DNA from: CAIVVT01 sp963823095
GTDB taxonomy: Bacteria > Acidobacteriota > Terriglobia > Bryobacterales > Bryobacteraceae
Assembly (NCBI GenBank): GCA_963823095.1
Contig: CAWGKI010000049.1
Location: forward strand, 434,001-498,000
Length of the DNA stretch: 64,000 nucleotides
Reading direction: 5' to 3'
Shown here: piece after piece, positions 8,076 to 15,666 of the stretch
How positions within the stretch are numbered: the first letter of the stretch is position 1
Layout: each line of letters starts with the position of its first letter
The notes under the pieces: generated by a model
What the model was told of the DNA's origin: nothing
Databases searched by the model: none
The model's input: the letters and a program-made list of their open reading frames with translations, nothing else
Made by a program: the position numbers and the translations under genes

Positions 8076-10547
8076 ATGCGCTCGATGCAAAACCGGATTG
8101 GTCTATCGGCCGTCGCAGTTCTGGCCACCTGCTGGTGCGCGCCGGTCCACGCCGATGATCGCTCGTTGTCCGTTCTCTTCGGCCCCGCCGGCGCGGAGGT
8201 CTCGCGAATGACTGCGCACACGGCCGCCTCCACCGCTCGCCAGTGGCTGAAAGACGACGGTGCGTCGATAGAGATTTGGCGCGCGGGCAAACCGGATGGC
8301 GTGGAGATTCCGGCCGGCGTTACCTCCAAAGACTTGGAACAGGCATTCGCCGGTGCCGCCCGCGATTCGCGAGACAGCGACCCTTTGACGTTCATCAACT
8401 CGCTGGACGCCTCGGCGCAGGCACTCGCCCGCCGTCCCGGCACGCGTCTGCTCGCGGCGATCCTGGAGAACCGGCCCTTGTCGGGCGAGTCGGAGATTGC
8501 GCTGAAGCAGATTGTCGAGTTCTGCCAGTCTCATCTGATCCGAGTCCTTGTTCTGGTTCCTGAAGAAGGTGGGTCCAAGATCGTAAACCCGGCCTGGAAG
8601 ATGCTGGCCGAACAGACCGGCGGGCTGCTGACGCGCGATATCAAAGCGCTCGAAACCAACGTTATGATCCTCGCTCCTTCCAAGCGGAACCCGCAGAACG
8701 AAGTTCAGGAGCTGGCCACCCACGAGCATTCCACCGCGGCTGGCGCGACGCCCGCGTCATCGGCTACGCAGGCGCAGTCCGGCGGCTATCAACTTCCGGT
8801 TCATATTCGGTTCGTGAGGATCTCGTCGGGCGGCGTTCAGACCTTTGGTACGCAGAAGAGCTTCACAAGCGGGGGCAGCGGCGGCCCGGGAGGCGGCAGC
8901 GGCGGCATCACGACCAGCGAAGGCGGCCCCAATATGGAAGGCACCACGGGGCCGATGCGTGGATTGTTGATAGTCGAATCGCCCTTGAACGCCCTGAAAT
9001 TTCAGATCGACGATCATGCCGGCACCTACCTGGCGCGTGCGCGGGTGACGCAGATCGCCCGCAACGCGAAGGGCCAGGCGGCCTGGGTGGCGAAGAAGGA
9101 AGTCACGTTTCGAGGCCCGTTGAACAAGATGGAGGCGCGGAGCGCTGGAACGCTGTTCTACATGCGCGAAGTGCAACTGCCGGCCGGCAAGTACACGTTA
9201 GAGGCGACGGTCGAAGATCTGATCGCGGGGAGTTCCGGTACGGTTCGCGAACCGCTGCAGACGGGCGCGGGAATACCGGGATTTACGATAAGCGATGCGC
9301 TGCTCGTGCGCCCCTATAAGGGCTCCTCGGACCGCATTGAGGCTGACATGGTGCTCAGCTATGACGGGAATGCGATTGCTCCGATGCTGAACCCGGTCTT
9401 TAAAGCCAACGAGCCATTCGACCTGCAACTCTATCTGGTCATCTATCCGGACATAATGGGCGGGCAACCGGAATTGAGCCTGGAGATCCTGCGGAATGGA
9501 AAAGTAGTCGGGCGTACCGCACTGCCGTTCAATGAAAGGCTCCGCGACGAAGCGCGGATGGGCACGGGCGGGCAACAAGGCGAGCAAAAGCACCAGTTCC
9601 CGTTCATGGCCACGCTCAAAGGCGCCAAACTCAGCGCGGGCGAATTCGAAGCGCGCGTGACCGTGCGGCAGAACAAGAACGTGCTGACTCGCACCGTTGC
9701 CTTCCGCGTGCAGGGCTCCGGCCCGGCGATCGTCGAGACTGCGGGTGGACCGTCCGCGCCGCTGGCTGCACCCGAAGAAGATCTCTCGGAGATCGTGATC
9801 CCGGAAGTCGACCCCGTCGCCATCAATAGCGGCGGCGCGACGCTGCCGGAGGCTGAACAGAAGCGCCTATGGGAGGAAGCGGCGGCGGCCGCGATGGGGT
9901 ACGCTTCACACCTCCCGAATTTCCGCTGCAACCAGGAGACCCGGCGGCTCTCGGCGCCCGTGAAAGATACCGAACGGTTCCACGAAGGCGATGTCTATAT
10001 CGAAGAGCTGACCTATGAGAACGGCAAGGAAAGCTACCGCACGCTCGAGTTCAACGGCCTGAAATCGGACAAGATGCGCGGGGCGATGCGAGGCATCCAC
10101 TCGCGCGGCGAGTTCGGCACGATGCTCCGTTCGCTGTTCAGTTCGCAAGTCGGCATCAAGTACAAATGGGCCGGACGGGCGATGGCGGGCGGCGTGCTGT
10201 GCGAAGTCTTCGAAATCGAGGTACCGGTAGAGAAGTCGAACTTCGTGATGTACTTCAACACGCGGCAGGAGGTGGCCGGCTATACCGGGCGCGTTTTTAT
10301 CGACGACGATACGGGACTGGTGCACCGCCTGGTGATGTCGGGTACCAGCCTGCCCAAGGACTTCCAATTGCAGTCGCCGTCGTTTTCACTGGAGTACGGC
10401 ATGGTCCGCGTCGGCTCGCAAGACTACTTGCTGCCGCTGCGCTCGGTGCTTCAGGTACGGCAGGGCCGCTCGCTGGTGCGCAACGAAGCGGTGTTCCGCG
10501 ACTACCGCAAGTTCGAAGCGTCCTCCGAGATCAAATTCAACAATTAG
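8076..10547 (+). CDS. Large secreted protein, VWA-like N-terminus and LolA-like C-terminus (copy 2)
   Basis: 823 residues; a tandem paralogue of the preceding gene, 53 bases downstream. It shares collinear landmarks throughout: LFGPAGAE near the N-terminus, a Gly/Ser-rich linker (about 250-290), GLLIVESPLNALKF, KKEVTFRGPLNKMEAR, FDLQLYLVIYPD, SHLPNFRCNQETRRL, FGTMLRSLFSS and a C-terminal DYRKFEASSE. The linker is the most divergent part, which suggests selection on the folded domains. The signal peptide ends near PVHA. It is probably co-transcribed with copy 1 since no terminator is seen between them. Role unknown. Confidence 0.7.
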   Translation: MRSMQNRIGLSAVAVLATCWCAPVHADDRSLSVLFGPAGAEVSRMTAHTAASTARQWLKDDGASIEIWRAGKPDGVEIPAGVTSKDLEQAFAGAARDSRDSDPLTFINSLDASAQALARRPGTRLLAAILENRPLSGESEIALKQIVEFCQSHLIRVLVLVPEEGGSKIVNPAWKMLAEQTGGLLTRDIKALETNVMILAPSKRNPQNEVQELATHEHSTAAGATPASSATQAQSGGYQLPVHIRFVRISSGGVQTFGTQKSFTSGGSGGPGGGSGGITTSEGGPNMEGTTGPMRGLLIVESPLNALKFQIDDHAGTYLARARVTQIARNAKGQAAWVAKKEVTFRGPLNKMEARSAGTLFYMREVQLPAGKYTLEATVEDLIAGSSGTVREPLQTGAGIPGFTISDALLVRPYKGSSDRIEADMVLSYDGNAIAPMLNPVFKANEPFDLQLYLVIYPDIMGGQPELSLEILRNGKVVGRTALPFNERLRDEARMGTGGQQGEQKHQFPFMATLKGAKLSAGEFEARVTVRQNKNVLTRTVAFRVQGSGPAIVETAGGPSAPLAAPEEDLSEIVIPEVDPVAINSGGATLPEAEQKRLWEEAAAAAMGYASHLPNFRCNQETRRLSAPVKDTERFHEGDVYIEELTYENGKESYRTLEFNGLKSDKMRGAMRGIHSRGEFGTMLRSLFSSQVGIKYKWAGRAMAGGVLCEVFEIEVPVEKSNFVMYFNTRQEVAGYTGRVFIDDDTGLVHRLVMSGTSLPKDFQLQSPSFSLEYGMVRVGSQDYLLPLRSVLQVRQGRSLVRNEAVFRDYRKFEASSEIKFNN

Positions 10548-10613
10548 CTGGCGTCGGGGGACTGGTCGAGCGTCGTTCTCCGCGGCGGCGCAAAATTCGA
10601 CAGAATAGAGTTC

Positions 10614-10904
10614 ATGACTGTTCGAGTTGTCGCTCATTTCAACGCCCGTGCCGAAACTGCCGCTGCCGTTCGTGAGATCGTCACTGGTTTCATCGCGCCG
10701 ACGCGCAAGGAAGGCGGCTGCATTTCCTACGTGTTGATGCAGAACGACGCCGATCCGCTGGAATTTACGTTTGTGGAAGAGTGGGCTTCGAATGCGGCGC
10801 TCGACACGCATTTGCAGACCCCGCATCTTAGGGCAGGCGCCGCGAAACTCACCGGCCTGCTGGCGAAGCCGGGCGACATTCGCCGCTACAGCGTCATCGC
10901 CTGA
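10614..10904 (+). CDS. Antibiotic biosynthesis monooxygenase (ABM) domain protein, putative quinol monooxygenase
   Basis: 96 residues, a single dimeric alpha/beta ferredoxin-like ABM domain. Family landmarks are VVAHFNARAET near the N-terminus, the GGCISYVLMQNDADP turn and FVEEWASNAALDTHLQTPHL, where the His-containing helix lines the active pocket in YgiN-like proteins. Members oxidise quinols or small aromatics without cofactors, or act as dimeric binding proteins. No linked pathway is seen, so the substrate is unknown. The gene is followed within a few bases by the terminator of a minus-strand RNA. Confidence 0.8.
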   Translation: MTVRVVAHFNARAETAAAVREIVTGFIAPTRKEGGCISYVLMQNDADPLEFTFVEEWASNAALDTHLQTPHLRAGAAKLTGLLAKPGDIRRYSVIA

Positions 10905-10907
10905 ACC

Positions 10908-10943
10908 AAAAAAAACGGCGCACCCATCGACTCAGGGCGCGCC
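10908..10943 (-). terminator. Strong intrinsic terminator, minus strand
   Basis: On the minus strand a 9-bp stem, GGCGCGCCC (10943-10935) with GGGTGCGCC (10925-10917) and one G-U pair, is followed by eight T residues (10915-10908). This is a textbook Rho-independent terminator reading leftwards. No minus-strand protein gene precedes it, so it most likely ends the structured RNA at about 10950-11150. Confidence 0.85.
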
Positions 10944-10949
10944 TTCAAG

Positions 10950-11150
10950 TGTGGCAATCCGGAATGCGTCCTCCGACAGACGCGCTCCGACTGCGGCAGA
11001 GAGACCACGACCAGCCACCTCGTCCTCCGGGCATCCCGCAGCGCTCCTCCCCGCCGTCGTGGGACCACATCATCCACGAGTCTGAAATACCATCGAGGCG
11101 GGGCCAGCCAGCGGCCTCTCTACCACTAGCCCGGTCTACTCCCAAGGCTG
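10950..11150 (-). ncRNA. ssrS: Structured RNA, probable 6S RNA
   Basis: Reading the minus strand, a 12-bp long-range stem pairs GGTAGAGAGGCC (11124-11113) with GGTCTCTCTGCC (11006-10995). Inside are CCCCGCC/GGCGGGG and a hairpin with TCGTGG/CCACGA arms. The segment CTGGCTGGCCCCGCCTCGAT, then GGTATTTCAGAC followed by a hairpin, recalls the E. coli 6S core (CAGTCCCCTGAGCCGAT, then ATTTCATACC and a hairpin). The predicted product RNA on the plus strand would begin AUCG at 11092, as in E. coli. 6S RNA binds the housekeeping RNA polymerase holoenzyme and lowers transcription in stationary phase. Exact ends are uncertain; the terminator is at 10943-10908. The alternatives SRP RNA and tmRNA lack their signatures here. 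Confidence 0.55.
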
Positions 11151-11340
11151 CCATCCCTATGTGCAAGCACGGTACCAAACATTGGCGTTGTTGTTTATCA
11201 AGGATTTATGGGGAATGCCGACGACCTGGCTCCGCCTCTCTGTCCACACTCTGGGCAAACCGGTGGAAGAACGCCCGAATCCATGTAAACTAAATAGACG
11301 CAAAATAGCTGGATGCTCTTCACCCAGGCCAGGCAAGCGC

Positions 11341-12954
11341 ATGGAACAACAGGAAATACCAGGGGCGGCCGGATCCGGCGGCGCGGGCAATCTGCCTGAC
11401 AGCCAGAAGCTCGCCTCGATCCTCCGGGTCTGCCAAAGGATGAACTCCGAGCGCGACTTGAACGCTCTGCTGGATCTGGTGGTATTGGAAGCCTCGCGCC
11501 TGCTGGATTGTGAACGCGCCAGCATCTTCCTGTTTACGCCAGCCCGCGACGAATTGGTCTCCAAAGTCGCGCTCGGTAGCGAGCAGACCATTCGCGTGCG
11601 GGCGGGCCTTGGCATCGCCGGAGCCGTCGCCGCCACGGGCGAGCTGGTCACGGTGAACGACGCATACAGTGATCCGCGCTTCTATCAAGGCGTGGACGAA
11701 GACACCGGGTACCGGACGCGGAACGTCCTGGCGCTACCGCTTATCGGCGCGGACGGAGAGATCATCGGCGCGTTCGAGATTCTAAACAAGCGCCAGGGTA
11801 CCTACACGACCGAGGACGCGGAGATCGCCCTCTCCCTGGGAGCGAACGCGGCGCTGGCCATTCAAAACGCCCAGATGATCGGCGAGTTGCGGCGTCACCG
11901 GGCGACTCTGGAAGCCGAAAACCGCAATTTGTTGCGGGAAATCGGCGGCCGTCTCCCCGCCCAGAGCCTGCTCGGCATGAGCGCTCCCATCGAGTCGCTG
12001 CGCACCATGATCACCCGCGTGGCCGACGCCGACGTAACGGTGCTGATCACAGGCGAGAGCGGCACGGGCAAGGATCTGGTCGCCCGCTCGATCCACTTCG
12101 CCAGCCCGCGGGCGCGCGGTCCGTTCGTGGCGCTGAACTGCGCCGCCCTGCCGGAGACGCTTGTGGAGACGGAGCTGTTCGGCGTCGAAAAGGGCGTGGC
12201 CACCGGTGTGGACCGGCGCATCGGCAAATTCGAGGCGGCGCATGGCGGGACCCTCTTCCTGGACGAAATCGGAGATCTGCCGCTGCTGGCCCAGGCCAAG
12301 ATCCTGCGCGTCTTGCAGGAGCGCAGCGTGGAACGGATCGGCGGCCGCAATCCGATCCCGGTAGACGTGCGCATCGTGGCGGCCACGAACAAAGACGTGG
12401 AGGGCGCCATCGCGAAAGGGCATTTCCGCGAGGACCTCTACTATCGCCTGAACGTCGTACGGCTGCGCTCGCCCGCGTTGCGCGAGATTCGTGAGGATAT
12501 CCCGCTGCTCGCTGCCTGGTTCCTGAGCGAGGCCGCGCGCGAGATGAAGCGGCCGATGGCTCGGTTGTCTCCCGCTGCCCTGGCTGCGGTGGAGTCCTGC
12601 TCGTGGCCGGGCAACGTGCGGCAGTTGCAGAATGAGATGCGTCGCGCGATCGTCTATGCGCGCGGGCCGCTGATAGATGCCGCCGACCTGAGCGAAGCCG
12701 TTCAGGCCGTGCCCCGCTCGAGCGCGGTCCCACCTGCGGCGGGCTCGATGGTTCCACTGAGCCTGCCGGACGAGGTGGAGGCACTCGAAAAGGTGCGCAT
12801 TCGCGAAGCGCTCCTGGCCTGCGGCTTCAATCAGGTGCGGACCGCGCGGAAGCTTGGCCTGAGCCGTCAAGGACTGATCAATAAACTGAAGAGGTATGGC
12901 ATCACCGCCCCGGGAGACGCCGCGGATGGTGAGGAGGAAGGCACTCCGGAATGA
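11341..12954 (+). CDS. GAF / AAA+ (sigma-54 activator-type) / Fis-HTH transcriptional regulator with altered GAFTGA loop
   Basis: 537 residues from ATG 11341. The open frame extends back to 11161, but that part covers the probable 6S RNA promoter region. Domains: GAF (about 25-170), AAA+ ATPase with Walker A GESGTGKD (238-245) and Walker B GGTLFLDEIGD (302-312), arginine-finger region FREDLYYRLN, then a Fis-type helix-turn-helix at the C-terminus (RTARKLGLSRQGLINKLKRYGI). The loop that contacts sigma-54, normally GAFTGA, reads GVATGV (285-290), losing the key Phe. It may therefore act without sigma-54 or in a modified way. The downstream membrane protein overlaps it by four bases (ATGA), so the two are translationally coupled. 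Confidence 0.85.
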   Translation: MEQQEIPGAAGSGGAGNLPDSQKLASILRVCQRMNSERDLNALLDLVVLEASRLLDCERASIFLFTPARDELVSKVALGSEQTIRVRAGLGIAGAVAATGELVTVNDAYSDPRFYQGVDEDTGYRTRNVLALPLIGADGEIIGAFEILNKRQGTYTTEDAEIALSLGANAALAIQNAQMIGELRRHRATLEAENRNLLREIGGRLPAQSLLGMSAPIESLRTMITRVADADVTVLITGESGTGKDLVARSIHFASPRARGPFVALNCAALPETLVETELFGVEKGVATGVDRRIGKFEAAHGGTLFLDEIGDLPLLAQAKILRVLQERSVERIGGRNPIPVDVRIVAATNKDVEGAIAKGHFREDLYYRLNVVRLRSPALREIREDIPLLAAWFLSEAAREMKRPMARLSPAALAAVESCSWPGNVRQLQNEMRRAIVYARGPLIDAADLSEAVQAVPRSSAVPPAAGSMVPLSLPDEVEALEKVRIREALLACGFNQVRTARKLGLSRQGLINKLKRYGITAPGDAADGEEEGTPE

Positions 12955-13553
12955 GCAACTCCCCGAGAATTGGCGGCCCAGGCCGGATCCATGAAGGCAC
13001 GGCCTGGCTGGTGCGCCGGATTGCGGCCGTTTGGGTGGCCGCATGGATGGGCATGATCCTGCTCGTGGTCACACTGACGGTGGTGACCTTGAGCTCTCCC
13101 GCGGAGTTGAAAACCGCGCCGCCGGACGGTTACGCGCAGGCTGCTAAGGCGGCGGGTGAGCCGCTCATGCGCGAACTGCTGCATTATCACGCCGCCGAAA
13201 TCAGCGGCGAGATGTTAGACGTGTGGGGTTGGATCCAATTCGGATTCGCAATCGGGTTGTTTGGCGTTCTGCTGCTGCTGTCGACGGTGGGCAAGGTGGA
13301 GCTTGGAATCTCGCTAGCCATGGCAGCCGACGCAATCCTGTTGAAGTTTCTGCTCCTCCCGAACATGGATGTGTTCAGCCGCCAGGTGACCACGGGAGAG
13401 GCGGCGCGGCGTCTGGCGTTGCTGAGCGAGCGCTACCAGATGGCGACAACCTCGTTCTACGTTTCGCAGAGCGTCACGCTGATTCTAGGGTGTTTTCTTC
13501 TTGTGCTTTTGCTGCGCCGGAGTCATGCTTCGCGCCGTGGTGGAAACCTCTGA
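12951..13553 (+). CDS. Four-helix integral membrane protein, unknown function
   Basis: 200 residues. Hydrophobic segments lie at about 25-48, 95-112, 118-135 and 173-190, with a short loop containing LLHYHAAEISGEML after the first helix. I recognise no catalytic motif; DUF4149-like proteins are a remote possibility. The start codon overlaps the stop of the regulator gene, so it is expressed with it and may transmit or receive its signal. Its last 69 bases overlap the 3' end of the convergent microcompartment gene on the other strand. Confidence 0.6.
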   Translation: MSNSPRIGGPGRIHEGTAWLVRRIAAVWVAAWMGMILLVVTLTVVTLSSPAELKTAPPDGYAQAAKAAGEPLMRELLHYHAAEISGEMLDVWGWIQFGFAIGLFGVLLLLSTVGKVELGISLAMAADAILLKFLLLPNMDVFSRQVTTGEAARRLALLSERYQMATTSFYVSQSVTLILGCFLLVLLLRRSHASRRGGNL

Positions 13554-13820
13554 GATCAGATTGACCCGGTCGATGACGCCAATGACCGCGGCGTCCAGGG
13601 GCGCCTGCTTGAGACCGGCTGCGGTGAACGCAGCGAACCCGTCCTGAACCAGCAGGACCCGGTCCCCCACGCCTGCGTGGACGCTATCCACGGCCGCGAC
13701 CGGATTGCCGCGCGCGCTGCCGTCGAGCTCGAGCGGCTGCACGAGCAGAATGGTCTTGCCCTCGTGCGATGCATGTTTCCGAGTGGCGCTGAGATCGCCG
13801 ATGACGCGTCCTATTTGCAT
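13485..13820 (-). CDS. Bacterial microcompartment vertex protein, EutN/CcmL family (third copy)
   Basis: 111 residues from ATG 13820 (MQIGRVIGDLSATRK). The EutN/CcmL (BMC-P) pattern is clear: an N-terminal strand with GRVIG, then GKTILLVQPLELDG, AVDSVHAGVGDRVLLVQDG and AAVIGVIDRV. Such proteins form pentamers that cap the vertices of microcompartment shells. Compared with the other two copies it has a basic tail after the core (ending KHKKKTP). It is last in the four-gene shell operon and is separated from the preceding gene by 49 bases holding a palindromic repeat copy. It overlaps the convergent membrane-protein gene by 69 bases. Confidence 0.85.
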   Translation of the reverse strand: MQIGRVIGDLSATRKHASHEGKTILLVQPLELDGSARGNPVAAVDSVHAGVGDRVLLVQDGFAAFTAAGLKQAPLDAAVIGVIDRVNLISEVSTTARSMTPAQQKHKKKTP

Positions 13821-13830
13821 TGAAAATGTG

Positions 13831-13857
13831 GCCGATCTGGAGATCCGCGTTCCCAGG
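13831..13857. repeat. 27-base palindrome-bearing dispersed repeat inside the shell operon
   Basis: It differs by one base from the arm at 50547-50573 (core GCCGATCTGGAGATC, flank GTTCCCAGG). It fills the gap between the second and third pentamer genes and would form a hairpin in the operon mRNA. Confidence 0.8.
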
Positions 13858-13869
13858 AGCGGAGAAAAG

Positions 13870-14163
13870 TCACCGCGTGGCGTCTCCGCCCGCGTCGCAT
13901 TGAACATGGAACTCGTCGACAATGCCCACGATGGTCGCGTCCGTCGGTACCTCATCGGGCCGGAACGGGAAGCTCGCTTCTCTGCCTCGAACCCAATAGA
14001 CAACTTCTCCCGCGCCGGCGCCCGTGCAGTCCGTGCAGATCAGTACCTTGCCCGCTGGGCTCAGATCCGGCTTCACCGGTTGGACCAGCAGGAGCCGCTG
14101 GGATTCAAATCCAGGATTCTTGACACTCGACCAGATACGCCCGACGACTCGTCCCAATTGCAC
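13870..14163 (-). CDS. Bacterial microcompartment vertex protein, EutN/CcmL family (second copy)
   Basis: 97 residues from GTG 14163, chosen because AGGA sits six bases upstream and the protein then begins VQLGRVVGRIW, matching its paralogues. The family core is SQRLLLVQPVKPD, TDCTGAGAGEVVYWVRG and ATIVGIVDEF. BMC-P proteins assemble as pentamers at shell vertices. The gene begins eight bases after the stop of the upstream pentamer gene, so translation is probably coupled. It diverges from the other two copies in the loop where they carry a SSAR- or DGFA-type segment, so the three pentamers are not recent duplicates. Confidence 0.87.
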   Translation of the reverse strand: MQLGRVVGRIWSSVKNPGFESQRLLLVQPVKPDLSPAGKVLICTDCTGAGAGEVVYWVRGREASFPFRPDEVPTDATIVGIVDEFHVQCDAGGDATR

Positions 14164-14171
14164 GGCTGATC

Positions 14172-14444
14172 CTACTTGCCGTCCACCGACAAGCCATCGA
14201 CAATGCCGACGATCACGCAATCGACCGGTTTGTCCTGGCAGCCGGAGGCCATGCGCGCCGACGAGCCGCCGACGGTGAAGACCAGTTCGCGATTGCCCGC
14301 GCCGACGGTATCGACGGCAATCATGTAGCCGGGTTCTTCCTTACCATCCGGAGTCACCGGCTGGACGATGAGGAGCGTGTGCCCTTCCAGACGAGGGTCT
14401 TTGCGGGTAGCGACAATCGATCCCACTACGCGACCGAGATTCAT
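14172..14444 (-). CDS. Bacterial microcompartment vertex protein, EutN/CcmL family (first copy)
   Basis: 90 residues, the most canonical of the three. It reads MNLGRVVGSIVATRK, then GHTLLIVQPVTPDG, AVDTVGAGNRELVFTVGGSSAR and DCVIVGIVDGL. The pattern VDTVGAG...GGSSAR is typical of EutN/CcmL pentamers. It lies nine bases downstream of the hexamer gene and eight bases before the next pentamer gene. Which enzymes the shell encloses cannot be told from this window. Confidence 0.92.
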   Translation of the reverse strand: MNLGRVVGSIVATRKDPRLEGHTLLIVQPVTPDGKEEPGYMIAVDTVGAGNRELVFTVGGSSARMASGCQDKPVDCVIVGIVDGLSVDGK

Positions 14445-14453
14445 ATTCGCCGC

Positions 14454-14738
14454 CTACTTCGACGACTTGCCGATCGGCAGAATGTCTTCGAGACTCGGGT
14501 GCGGGCGCGGAATGACGTGCACCGTAATTAACTCGCCGATGCGGCGGGCCGCCGCGGCGCCGGCGTCGGTGGCCGCGCGAACGGCCGCGACGTCGCCGCG
14601 GACCATCACAGTTACGTAGCCCGACCCGATCTTCTCCCAGCCCACAACCACGACGTTGGCGGCCTTCACCATCGCGTCGGCGGCCTCGATCATCGCCACC
14701 AGGCCGCGCGTTTCCACCAATCCGAGTGCTTCACCCAT
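14454..14738 (-). CDS. Bacterial microcompartment shell hexamer, BMC-H (PduA/EutM/CcmK type)
   Basis: 94 residues, a single BMC domain. The family pattern is complete: ALGLVETRGLVAMIEAADAM at residues 4-23, the pore-lining loop KIGSG at 36-40 as in PduA-type hexamers, VRGDVAAVRAATDAGAAAA, and the HVIPRPH C-terminus. Hexamers tile the facets of protein shells that enclose metabolic enzymes. It is the first gene of a minus-strand operon with three vertex proteins. The 228 bases upstream hold the promoter region shared with the divergent DUF2911 gene; I saw no sigma-54 (GG-N10-GC) promoter there. Confidence 0.95.
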   Translation of the reverse strand: MGEALGLVETRGLVAMIEAADAMVKAANVVVVGWEKIGSGYVTVMVRGDVAAVRAATDAGAAAARRIGELITVHVIPRPHPSLEDILPIGKSSK

Positions 14739-14966
14739 GGAATTATCGACTCTCTCTCATCCGGTTCGATCCGTCGCGTTGCAGGCAACAACCGACGCCT
14801 GCGACGCCTGGCCGCACAGCGCGAGAGACTGCTCGCGCGTGACTCCAATCTTACTCTGAGTCGATGGCCATCGCATTCCGGAAGGCAAGGCAAGGCGAAG
14901 CGGATATTGTTGCAACCGCTGGGCTACGGTGCTGCTAAACTACCGAACTGAGGGTAATCCCAAGTC

Positions 14967-15515
14967 ATGAAAAAACTCTTGCTCGCTCTCGCTCCGTTGG
15001 CCCTGGCTCTTGTCGCCGTACCGGCGCTCAACGCCCAGGCAGCCAAGAAGGCTCCCGCCAGCCCCCACGAGACGGTCTCCGCCGAGATTGGCGGAAAGAC
15101 CATCACAATCACCTACGGCCGGCCGTATATGAAAGGCCGCAAGATCTATGGAGACCTGGTACCGCTCGGCAAGGTGTGGCGCACGGGCGCCGACGAAGCC
15201 ACCACGTTTACCACAACCGGCGACCTGATGCTCGGTTCCTTGCACGTGCCTGCCGGAACCTACGCCTTGTTTACCATCCCTGGCGAGAAGGAATGGACCG
15301 TGATCCTGAACAAGGTCGCCAAGACCTGGGGCGCCTACGACTATGAGAAAAACAAGGCACAAGACCTGGGCCAGACGAAGGCGAAGGTCGAGAGGCCCGA
15401 TGCTCCGGACGTCGACCAACTGATCATCGCCGTCGAGCCTGCGGGCGAAAACAAGGGCACTCTGGTGATCTATTGGGAAAAGACACGCGTGACCGTGCCG
15501 ATCATGGTGCACTAA
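14967..15515 (+). CDS. DUF2911 domain-containing secreted protein
   Basis: 182 residues with a signal peptide (about 1-24, ...NAQA). The DUF2911 pattern is present: ASPHETVSAEIGGKTITITYGRPYMKGRKIYG, then WRTGADEATTF, PAGTYALFTIPGEKEWTVILN and WGAYDY. The family is frequent in secreted proteins of Acidobacteriota and Bacteroidota and has no known biochemical role. It is divergent from the microcompartment operon and shares its upstream region, with no evidence of a functional link. The ATG at 14967 gives a complete signal sequence. Confidence 0.88.
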   Translation: MKKLLLALAPLALALVAVPALNAQAAKKAPASPHETVSAEIGGKTITITYGRPYMKGRKIYGDLVPLGKVWRTGADEATTFTTTGDLMLGSLHVPAGTYALFTIPGEKEWTVILNKVAKTWGAYDYEKNKAQDLGQTKAKVERPDAPDVDQLIIAVEPAGENKGTLVIYWEKTRVTVPIMVH

Positions 15516-15528
15516 CACGATAGCTTTA

Positions 15529-15634
15529 GGGCGGACGCCCACGTCCGAGCCGGACCCCCCTGGTCCGGCTGCCGAATCTAATCAAACGTCCGAAAAGAGG
15601 CCGATGTGGGCGGTCGTGGACGTGGGCGTCCGCC
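15529..15634. repeat. Nested palindromic repeat element (17-base perfect outer arms)
   Basis: Arms at 15530-15546 and 15618-15634 (GGCGGACGCCCACGTCC and its exact complement) surround an inner hairpin CCGGACC/GGTCCGG (15550-15568) and a linker CTAATCAAACGTCCGAAAAGA. Inner hairpin and linker recur at about 54470-54510 while the outer arms differ. It lies between the DUF2911 and DUF1080 genes. Confidence 0.85.
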
Positions 15635-15666
15635 TCACAATCTGCTCGTTTTCCATAACCTCGACG

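Noticed and set aside
10950..11150. SRP RNA, tmRNA or a riboswitch instead of 6S RNA
   Set aside because: The SRP tetraloop block (GGAAGCAG), a tRNA-like end with CCA, and known riboswitch cores are absent; the segment also ends in a terminator with no gene behind it.
11782..13044. A 420-codon minus-strand frame within the AAA+ regulator
   Set aside because: Shadow of the GAF/AAA+/Fis gene, whose motifs are all present on the plus strand.
14739..14966. Sigma-54 promoter for the microcompartment operon
   Set aside because: No GG-N10-GC (-24/-12) pattern of adequate quality was found, and the nearby regulator has lost the GAFTGA Phe.
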